Positions 1 to 4,910 of a DNA stretch of 5,610 bases are shown here, in pieces (the first letter of the stretch is position 1; the number at the start of each line of letters is the position of its first letter). The notes below the pieces were generated by a model. The model made no database searches. It was not told the DNA's origin and saw nothing but the letters and a program-made list of their open reading frames with translations. The DNA is from CANRIN01 sp964493515 (GTDB taxonomy: Bacteria; Bacillota; Clostridia; Oscillospirales; JAAYOS01): NCBI GenBank assembly GCA_964493515.1, contig CAZBNJ010000065.1:1-5610 (forward strand). Reading direction: 5' to 3'. A program made the translations under genes and the position numbers.

Positions 1-1964
1 TCAGGGTGGTAAAACTGACGGGTTATGTCGTGCCCGGACTGGAACCGGCGTCCAAAAAGAAAACGACCTACACCGAGCTGCTTCGGAATTATGTCAATAA
101 CCGCGTTTTTGAAGAGGACAGACAGTATCTGGCGGACGCGCTCTCGCTTGATACGATAATGGAAAAGCTGGGGGACAGCACCGACTATTCGGGCAGCTAT
201 CGGATACTTATCGACGGAGAGATCCATACCTTCCAGTTCGCCTGCGCAACGTATCTGGAAGCGGACGGAAGCTTCCGCGATCCGAGCGAGTTTTTCCTGC
301 TCGGATTCCGCAACATCGACGAGATCGTCCGCAGGGATCAGGAGCAGAAAGCGGCTCTGGAGACAGCCCTTGCCGAGGCACAGCGCGCAAATGTCGCAAA
401 GACCACCTTCCTGAACAATATGTCGCACGACATCCGAACACCGATGAACGCGGTCATAGGCTTTACCTCGCTTGCCATGTCCCACATGGAGAATCGGGAG
501 CAGGTGGAGAGCTATCTGGACAAGATACTCACCTCCAGCAAGCACCTGCTGAGCCTTATCAACGACATATTGGACATGAGCCGTATCGAGAGCGGCAAGG
601 TCAAGATCGAGGAAAACGAGGCGAGCCTGCCCGAGATAATGCACGACCTCAAGACCATCGTTCAGGCGGACGTGAAGTCAAAGCAGCTTTCCTTCAACGT
701 GGACACGATGGACGTCACGAACGAGACTATCATCTGCGACAAGCTCCGCCTGAATCAGGTGCTGCTGAACATCCTGAGCAACGCCATGAAGTACACCGGC
801 CCCGGCGGCACGGTCAGCCTGCGCATCATCCAGACGGACGACGAAATGGAGGGATACGCCTCCTATCAGTTCAGGATAAAGGACACCGGCATCGGCATGA
901 GTCCGGAATTTTTGGAGCACATATTCGAGCCGTTTGAGCGGGAGCAGACCTCCACCGTAAGCGGTATTCAGGGCACGGGTCTGGGACTTGCCATAACCAA
1001 GAACATCGTGGATATGATGAACGGTACCATCTCGGTGACAAGCGAGGTGGGCAAAGGTTCGGAATTTGTGGTCTCCTTCCGTTTCCGCGTCAAAGAGGAC
1101 AACGCGAACGACGTTGAGTATCTGGAAAAGCTGTCCGGCCTGCGGGCGCTGGTGGTGGACGACGATACCAACACCTGCACCAGCGTCAGCAGGATGCTCT
1201 CCGCGATCGGAATGAGCTCCGACTGGACGACGCGTGGAGAGGAGGCCATCATTCGCGCGGAGTTTGCAAAGGAGCAGAACGAGCCGTTCCATGTGTTCCT
1301 CATCGACTGGCTGCTGCTTGACCTCAACGGTGTCGAGACGGCGCGTCGCTTGCGCAGGATAGTCGGAGAGGATGCGGCGATAATTATGCTCACCGCGTAC
1401 GACTGGTCGGATATCGAGGCGGAGGCAAGAGAAGCGGGAGTTACGGCGTGCTGCTCAAAGCCGCTGTCCATGTCCGAGCTTCGGGAGATACTGACGGCGC
1501 CGTACAGAAAGCAGGAGGAGACGGAGGAAGAGGACACCGCATCACAGCTCCTTGTCGGCAAAAAGATACTGCTGGTTGAAGATAACGAACTGAACCAGGA
1601 GATTGCCCGAACGGTGCTTGAAGAGGCGGGACTTATCATTGATACGGCGGAGGACGGTACCGAGGCGGTCGAGGCCATGCAGACGAAGCCTGCCGGCACC
1701 TACGACCTCATCCTTATGGACATCCAGATGCCCGTGATGGACGGCTATACGGCATCCCACCACATCCGCGCCATGGACGATCCCGCCAAAGCGAATATTC
1801 CGATCCTGGCGATGACAGCCAACGCCTTTGAGGAGGACCGTCAGAAGGCGATAGACGCGGGCATGAACGGCCATGTGCCCAAGCCGATCGATATTCCGAA
1901 ACTGATGGAGACGCTAAGCGAGATTTTGTCCGGCGAAAAGGACACCGAGCTTCAGTCTGACTGA
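1..1964 (+). CDS. Hybrid sensor histidine kinase with two receiver domains (5' end outside window)
   Basis: Likely a membrane or cytoplasmic signal-sensing kinase that autophosphorylates on histidine and passes the phosphate to its own receivers. Residues are numbered from the GTG at position 6. Residues 20-110 look like the second half of a PAS fold, ending in the phrase FRNIDEIV. A short helical linker (111-133) leads to the HisKA H-box with phospho-acceptor His141 in MSHDIRTP. The ATPase domain shows the N-box (Asn259), the G1 box DTGIG (293-297), FEPF and the G2 box GTGLGL (323-328). Receiver 1 (about 380-497) has Asp385-387, phospho-Asp434, Thr463 and Lys485. Receiver 2 (about 518-640) has Glu525/Asp526, phospho-Asp572, Thr604 and Lys626. 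All key residues are present. No Hpt domain follows. The frame is open to the left edge and the PAS fold is incomplete, so the true start is probably upstream. Ligand and output target are unknown. The family is certain; the biological role is not. Confidence 0.95.
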   Translation, partial: RVVKLTGYVVPGLEPASKKKTTYTELLRNYVNNRVFEEDRQYLADALSLDTIMEKLGDSTDYSGSYRILIDGEIHTFQFACATYLEADGSFRDPSEFFLLGFRNIDEIVRRDQEQKAALETALAEAQRANVAKTTFLNNMSHDIRTPMNAVIGFTSLAMSHMENREQVESYLDKILTSSKHLLSLINDILDMSRIESGKVKIEENEASLPEIMHDLKTIVQADVKSKQLSFNVDTMDVTNETIICDKLRLNQVLLNILSNAMKYTGPGGTVSLRIIQTDDEMEGYASYQFRIKDTGIGMSPEFLEHIFEPFEREQTSTVSGIQGTGLGLAITKNIVDMMNGTISVTSEVGKGSEFVVSFRFRVKEDNANDVEYLEKLSGLRALVVDDDTNTCTSVSRMLSAIGMSSDWTTRGEEAIIRAEFAKEQNEPFHVFLIDWLLLDLNGVETARRLRRIVGEDAAIIMLTAYDWSDIEAEAREAGVTACCSKPLSMSELREILTAPYRKQEETEEEDTASQLLVGKKILLVEDNELNQEIARTVLEEAGLIIDTAEDGTEAVEAMQTKPAGTYDLILMDIQMPVMDGYTASHHIRAMDDPAKANIPILAMTANAFEEDRQKAIDAGMNGHVPKPIDIPKLMETLSEILSGEKDTELQSD

Positions 1965-1975
1965 TACCCGGTGTC
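1941..1975. terminator. Imperfect inverted repeat across the kinase stop codon, possible weak terminator
   Basis: The arms GACACCG (1941-1947) and CGGTGTC (1969-1975) pair perfectly. Between them TCAGT (1952-1956) and ACTGA (1960-1964) form an inner stem with a 3-nt loop, separated from the outer stem by a symmetric 4/4 internal loop. The kinase stop codon (1962-1964) lies inside the inner stem. Read on the minus strand, the hairpin is followed by CTTTTC, so it could act as a weak intrinsic terminator for murI. On the plus strand there is no T-run; an SD-like GGAGG follows directly. The pairing is seen; the function is inferred. Confidence 0.3.
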
Positions 1976-2013
1976 GGAGGATAAGTATTGAATGACCGCA
2001 GAACGCAGGGGAT

Positions 2014-2802
2014 TCAGATATCCACCTTCGTCGCGTTTTCGCACACGTCGCGACCCATGAATATCGAGGCAAGGCGGGTAAAGCCGTCCGGATCGTCGCT
2101 GACGTAGTATTCGACCGAGCCGACATCCGTGCGGTCGGACGCAAGCCCTTTTGCCGCAAGCATTTCGCCTATTCTGTCCGCGGCCTCCGCGCCCGGGTCG
2201 ATGAGCGTCACACCGGGCAGAATGTCGGCGATTATCTCACCGAGCAGGGGATAGTGGGTGCAGCCGAGTATCAGCGTGTCGCAGCCAAAGTTGCGCATCG
2301 GTTCGAGATACTCGCGCGCAACCGTTTCAATGACCACGTCGCCGCGTCTGAAGCGTCCGTTTTCGACCAGCGGCACGAACAGCGGACAGGCGGCGGCAAA
2401 TGTCTCGCACCGTCCGCCGAGCGCGCGCTCATACGCTCCGCTGCGTATCGACGCCGCCGTGCCGATAATGCCGACGCGTCCGTTCTTGGTCGCGGCGAGT
2501 GCGGCCTCGGCAGCCGGTTCGATGACGCCGAGGACGGGGATGTCAAAGTCGCCGAGCCGCTCGAGCACGGTCGAGGCAGTGCCGCAGGCGACGAGTATCG
2601 CCTTGACGTCGAAGCCGCGCAGGAAGCGTATGTCGTCCGCCGTATATTTGGCTATGGTGTCCGCCGAGCGACCGCCGTAGGGCACGCGTCCGGTGTCCCC
2701 AAAGTAGACTACGTTCTCGTGCGGAAGCACGCGTACAAGCTCGCGCAGACCGGTCAGTCCGCCGAGCCCCGAATCGAACACGCCTATGCGACGATCATCC
2801 AT
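2014..2802 (-). CDS. murI: Glutamate racemase MurI
   Basis: Cytoplasmic cofactor-independent racemase that converts L-glutamate to D-glutamate for peptidoglycan precursors (the MurD substrate). The 262-residue length fits the family. The N-terminal GVFDSGLGGL carries catalytic-site Asp10 and Ser11. YFGDTGRVPYG (33-43) is the second signature. The first catalytic cysteine is Cys73 in ACGTAS, where most family members have ACNTAS. The second is Cys181, in LGCTHYPLL with His183. The frame stays open far upstream, antisense to the neighbouring gene, but family similarity begins at MDDRRIGVFD. That ATG (2802-2800) has GAAAGG 9 nt upstream (2817-2812), which decides the start. The gene is divergent from the 135-residue gene and convergent with the kinase, so it is probably transcribed alone from the promoter at 2839-2867. 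Both cysteines are intact, so I expect an active enzyme. Confidence 0.95.
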   Translation of the reverse strand: MDDRRIGVFDSGLGGLTGLRELVRVLPHENVVYFGDTGRVPYGGRSADTIAKYTADDIRFLRGFDVKAILVACGTASTVLERLGDFDIPVLGVIEPAAEAALAATKNGRVGIIGTAASIRSGAYERALGGRCETFAAACPLFVPLVENGRFRRGDVVIETVAREYLEPMRNFGCDTLILGCTHYPLLGEIIADILPGVTLIDPGAEAADRIGEMLAAKGLASDRTDVGSVEYYVSDDPDGFTRLASIFMGRDVCENATKVDI

Positions 2803-2838
2803 GAAATCATACCTTTCAAAAGCATACTCACTCTGCAT

Positions 2839-2867
2839 ATAATAACTCATAATCGCGAATTTTGCAA
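2839..2867 (-). promoter_or_regulatory. Candidate SigA-type promoter of murI
   Basis: On the minus strand, TTGCAA (2867-2862) and TATTAT (2844-2839) are separated by exactly 17 bp, with 4/6 and 5/6 matches to TTGACA and TATAAT. The -10 box ends 36 bp before the murI ATG, leaving room for a short leader with the GAAAGG ribosome binding site. Called by eye. Confidence 0.5.
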
Positions 2868-2883
2868 CAAGCAGAAAAAACAG

Positions 2884-2912
2884 TGGAAATTGCCCGCCGA
2901 ATGGTGTACAAT
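2884..2912 (+). promoter_or_regulatory. Candidate SigA-type promoter of the 135-residue gene
   Basis: TGGAAA (2884-2889) and TACAAT (2907-2912) are separated by 17 bp, with 4/6 and 5/6 matches to consensus. The -10 box lies about 17 bp before the GGAGG ribosome binding site (2930-2934). The -35 box is back to back with that of murI, 16 bp away. Called by eye. Confidence 0.45.
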
Positions 2913-2943
2913 AAGCTGGTACTATTCTCGGAGGTGAACCGAC

Positions 2944-3351
2944 TTGAACATCGAGCTGTCGCAAAAGCAGTTCCGGCTGCTGCTGGACATGGTATATATC
3001 GGAAACTGGGTGCTCAACTCCGCGCGCGGAGAGGATCGCATCGCCGCATATGACGACCTTGAGAGCCGTCTTTTCTACGAGTGCGTGCGAAACGGCATGA
3101 GCGAGCTTGCCGAGTTCCGCGGAGGCACGGTGCAGGCGAGCCGTGCGTTTGTCGAGGGCGGCATACACGAGGCGATAATGGACTACGAGGACGCTATATT
3201 CTTTGACATTCTGTCCGAGGAGCTGTCCCGCCGCGATATGCAGATAGAGGGCGCAAATCCTGACGACCGCGAGGAGCTGGAGAAGCGCATCGCCGAGTAC
3301 AACGCCGAGTTTGAGCAGAGCGGCATCGAGCACGTCAAGGTGGAGGGCTGA
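2944..3351 (+). CDS. Uncharacterised 135-residue acidic protein
   Basis: I cannot assign a function. The TTG start is chosen because GGAGGTG (2930-2936) sits 9 nt upstream of it, and the nearer GTG is out of frame. The predicted product is soluble, with no signal peptide or membrane segment, and rich in Asp and Glu. The N-terminal part (ELSQKQFRLLLDMVYIGNWVLN split over residues 4-25) reads as an amphipathic helix followed by a GNW turn. Residues 35-95 look mostly helical, including YDDLESRLFYECV and DYEDAIFFDIL. The tail from about 106 is highly charged (EELEKRIAEYNAEFEQ, 110-125) and may form a short coiled coil. I vaguely recall similar small proteins in Firmicutes but can name no family. 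Codon use and a good ribosome binding site support a real gene. It has its own promoter candidate and is not in an operon. Confidence 0.85.
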   Translation: MNIELSQKQFRLLLDMVYIGNWVLNSARGEDRIAAYDDLESRLFYECVRNGMSELAEFRGGTVQASRAFVEGGIHEAIMDYEDAIFFDILSEELSRRDMQIEGANPDDREELEKRIAEYNAEFEQSGIEHVKVEG

Positions 3352-3354
3352 AAT

Positions 3355-3383
3355 TTCAACTGGCTCTCGCTACGCTAACTGAA
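3355..3383. repeat. Imperfect hairpin between the convergent 135-residue gene and spmB
   Basis: TTCAACTGGC (3355-3364) and GCTAACTGAA (3374-3383) pair with two mismatches and one G-T, around a 9-nt loop. The structure contains the last codons and TAG stop of spmB, and begins four bases after the stop of the plus-strand gene. A clear T-run is missing on either strand, so it is at best a weak bidirectional terminator or a dispersed palindromic repeat. Confidence 0.35.
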
Positions 3384-3896
3384 AAACAGACGGCAGAACG
3401 CAGCCGCCGCGCAGAATCCCACTACGTCCGCGATAAGCGCGGCGGGGAGTGCGTGGCGGCTTTTTGTCACCCCCGCGCCGCCGAAATAGACGGCTATCAC
3501 ATAGAAGGTGGTCTCGGTCGAACCGAGCATCACCGCCGCTGTGCGCCCGACAAGACTGTCCGCGCCCGCGGTCCGTATGATGTCAGCGCCGAGTGCCAGA
3601 GCTCCCGAGCCGCTGAACGGTCGTATCAGCGCGAGAGGCAGACACTCGGCCGGTATGCCGACAGCCGACGCGACGGGGGACAGCAGGCCGCAGAGCAGGT
3701 CGAGCGCGCCGCTTGCCCGCAGCATATATATCGCGACGAAGAGTATCACAAGCGTCGGAAGGATTCCGAGGCTCACGTTTATGCCCTCCTTCGCGCCGGA
3801 CACGAGCGACGAGAACAGGTCGACCCGTTTGACGAGCGCGGCGCATCCGACCACGGCGAGCACTCCGGGAAGCAGTGCCGACAGCGCCGCGGTCAC
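3375..3896 (-). CDS. spmB: Spore maturation protein B
   Basis: Multi-pass membrane protein with a nucleoside-recognition (Gate-type) domain. In Bacillus, SpmA and SpmB are needed for full dehydration of the spore core and heat resistance. The product is 173 residues, close to the roughly 178 of B. subtilis. Conserved phrases are SGAKEGI (33-39), LALIRPFSGSGAL (88-100), GRTAAVMLGSTETTFYV (117-133), AVYFG (135-139), and HALPAALIADVVG (148-160). Hydrophobic stretches lie at about 8-22, 43-60 and 152-170. A longer reading from 3941 is open, but the GTG at 3896-3894 is preferred: it overlaps the spmA stop as GTGA, has GGGAG (3909-3905) 8 nt upstream, and places the N-terminus where B. subtilis SpmB begins. 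The overlap implies translational coupling with spmA. The exact biochemical activity of the family is unresolved. Confidence 0.93.
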   Translation of the reverse strand: MTAALSALLPGVLAVVGCAALVKRVDLFSSLVSGAKEGINVSLGILPTLVILFVAIYMLRASGALDLLCGLLSPVASAVGIPAECLPLALIRPFSGSGALALGADIIRTAGADSLVGRTAAVMLGSTETTFYVIAVYFGGAGVTKSRHALPAALIADVVGFCAAAAFCRLFFS

Positions 3897-4474
3897 GGAT
3901 GTCTCTCCCGCGTGAACCGCCGAAAGACACGCTCGGCGCAAAGTCCGGCGGCAAGCGCGCAGAGACTTGAACAGAGCGTGGCGGGCAGAATATCGAACGG
4001 CGACGACGCGCCGAGCGACGACCGAAGCGCCGCGACGGTCGCGGGTATAAGCTGTATTGACGCGGTGTTCAGCACGACAAACGCGCAGAGCGAGTCGGTC
4101 GCGCGCTCGCCGTTTGCCATGAGCTTCGCCGCGCGTATGCCGGTAGGAGTGGCGGCGTTGCCAAGTCCAAGCAGGTTTGCGGAGATGTTCGCAGCCGCCG
4201 CTCCGAGCGCCTCGTCGTTATCCGCCGCGTCGGGCAGAAGCCTGCGCAGCAGCGGTCGCGTAACCTTGGCTATCGCTCGGTCTATCCCCGCCGCGCGCAT
4301 GACCTCGAGCACACCGTTCCACAGGCAGAGCGTGCCCGCAAGCGATATCGTCAGCTTCACCGCCTCCGCCGCACCGTCCAGCGCCGCGCTTCCGACCGCG
4401 TCCAGCCGCCCGTTCAGCGCGCCGCAGACTATCGACGCGACAACAAAGACTATCCAAACATAACTCAATGTCAC
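3893..4474 (-). CDS. spmA: Spore maturation protein A
   Basis: Integral membrane partner of SpmB, sharing the Gate-type nucleoside-recognition fold; required with it for spore core dehydration in Bacillus. The product is 193 residues from the chosen start, against about 196 in B. subtilis. Diagnostic phrases are NLLGLGNAATPTGI (100-113) and NTASIQLIPATV (136-147). Membrane segments are likely at about 4-20, 40-58, 128-150 and 163-180. The GTG at 4474-4472 is preferred over an upstream GTG at 4528 because the family similarity starts at LSYVWIVF and because GGTGAT (4484-4479), complementary to the 16S rRNA 3' end, lies just before it. The upstream GTG has no ribosome binding site and abuts the secG terminator. 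The gene is first in a two-gene operon with spmB. The usual Bacillus partner dacB is not next to it here. Confidence 0.93.
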   Translation of the reverse strand: MTLSYVWIVFVVASIVCGALNGRLDAVGSAALDGAAEAVKLTISLAGTLCLWNGVLEVMRAAGIDRAIAKVTRPLLRRLLPDAADNDEALGAAAANISANLLGLGNAATPTGIRAAKLMANGERATDSLCAFVVLNTASIQLIPATVAALRSSLGASSPFDILPATLCSSLCALAAGLCAERVFRRFTRERHP

Positions 4475-4490
4475 GCTTATCACCCGAAAA

Positions 4491-4519
4491 AATCTATGCC
4501 CACTGCGGCGGGATAATGC
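4491..4519 (-). promoter_or_regulatory. Possible SigE-like promoter of spmA-spmB
   Basis: On the minus strand, GCATTAT (4519-4513) and CATAGATT (4498-4491) are 14 bp apart. The downstream box matches the SigE -10 CATACANT at six of eight positions. The upstream box is a weaker match to the -35 ATATT core. It sits between the secG terminator and the spmA start. In B. subtilis, spmAB is SigE-dependent. The predicted leader would be only about 10 nt, which weakens the case. Confidence 0.3.
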
Positions 4520-4531
4520 TCGAAACACAAC

Positions 4532-4565
4532 AAAAAACGGCGCGATGCGAACCGCATCACGCCGT
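4532..4565 (-). terminator. Intrinsic terminator of secG
   Basis: On the minus strand a 13-bp stem begins ACGGCGTGATGCG (4565-4553). It has a 3-nt GTT loop and closes with CGCATCGCGCCGT (4549-4537), with a single G-T pair, followed at once by a run of T (4536-4532). It lies 17 bp after the secG stop codon and separates secG from spmA. Confidence 0.93.
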
Positions 4566-4582
4566 CTGTGTATGCCTGTCTT

Positions 4583-4813
4583 TTACGGAATGAGGTTGAG
4601 CGCGAGGGTGAGGATGATGAACGCGATCGCCACCCAGGTGGTCATCTTTGCCAGACGCGCGTCCCATGTCTTTGCCTGATTCTTGGCAAGGAAAGTGTCC
4701 GCCGCGCCTGCGATAGCGCCGCTGAGACCCGAGCGCTTACCCGACTGGAGAAGCACCACCGCGATGAGGAACAGGCTCGCGAGGACCTGGATTATAGTAA
4801 AAACGGTTTTCAA
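4583..4813 (-). CDS. secG: Preprotein translocase subunit SecG
   Basis: Small membrane subunit of the SecYEG channel that assists SecA-driven protein export. The product is 76 residues, the usual SecG size. It has two membrane segments (about 4-22 and 58-74) joined by the conserved cytoplasmic loop: LLQSGKRSGLSG (21-32), then the AGAADTFLAK phrase (35-44). The open frame extends to 4897, but the TTG at 4813-4811 is chosen: GGAGG (4826-4822) is 8 nt upstream, and the family similarity begins there. The extra upstream codons would run through the promoter. The gene has its own promoter (4857-4885) and terminator, so it is probably monocistronic, between prfB and spmA on the same strand. Confidence 0.95.
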   Translation of the reverse strand: MKTVFTIIQVLASLFLIAVVLLQSGKRSGLSGAIAGAADTFLAKNQAKTWDARLAKMTTWVAIAFIILTLALNLIP

Positions 4814-4856
4814 AACAAACGCCTCCGATTCAAATTGGTTGTCCACAGTATTGCTT

Positions 4857-4885
4857 ATTTTAGCACAAGTTTCGCCGCTTTTCAA
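4857..4885 (-). promoter_or_regulatory. Strong SigA-type promoter of secG
   Basis: On the minus strand, TTGAAA (4885-4880) and TAAAAT (4862-4857) are separated by 17 bp, each a 5/6 match to consensus. A TGC triplet immediately before the -10 box makes it an extended -10. It lies 26 bp after the prfB stop, in an AT-rich gap, and 30 bp before the secG ribosome binding site. Confidence 0.7.
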
Positions 4886-4910
4886 TAGGTAAGGCAAAAA
4901 TTGTTCAAAA

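Noticed and set aside
678..1699. Long minus-strand open frames of 204 and 243 codons inside the kinase gene
   Set aside because: They are antisense to strongly conserved kinase and receiver domains and show no recognisable motifs; they result from the codon bias of the real gene.
2254..2937. Plus-strand open frames of 227 and 140 codons opposite murI
   Set aside because: No ribosome binding site or domain; antisense to conserved MurI motifs.
2803..3333. N-terminal extension of murI by 177 codons on the minus strand
   Set aside because: The extension is antisense to the 135-residue gene and crosses the promoter region; MurI homology and a ribosome binding site place the start at 2802.
1998..3403. 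The 11-bp direct match GCAGAACGCAG at 1998-2008 and 3393-3403
   Set aside because: A few matches of this length are expected by chance in 5.6 kb; flanks differ, so it is not evidence of duplication or an attachment site.
3453..4463. A 336-codon plus-strand open frame opposite spmA and spmB
   Set aside because: Its sequence is low-complexity (rich in Arg, Ala, Ser) and antisense to two clear family members; GC-rich third positions leave few stops.
4814..4897. N-terminal extension of secG by 28 codons
   Set aside because: It would start upstream of the strong promoter boxes; SecG family length and GGAGG support the TTG at 4813.
4886..4910. AT-rich stretch after the prfB stop as a terminator
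   Set aside because: Only a 4-bp AATT self-pairing is visible; no stable stem precedes the T-rich segment.
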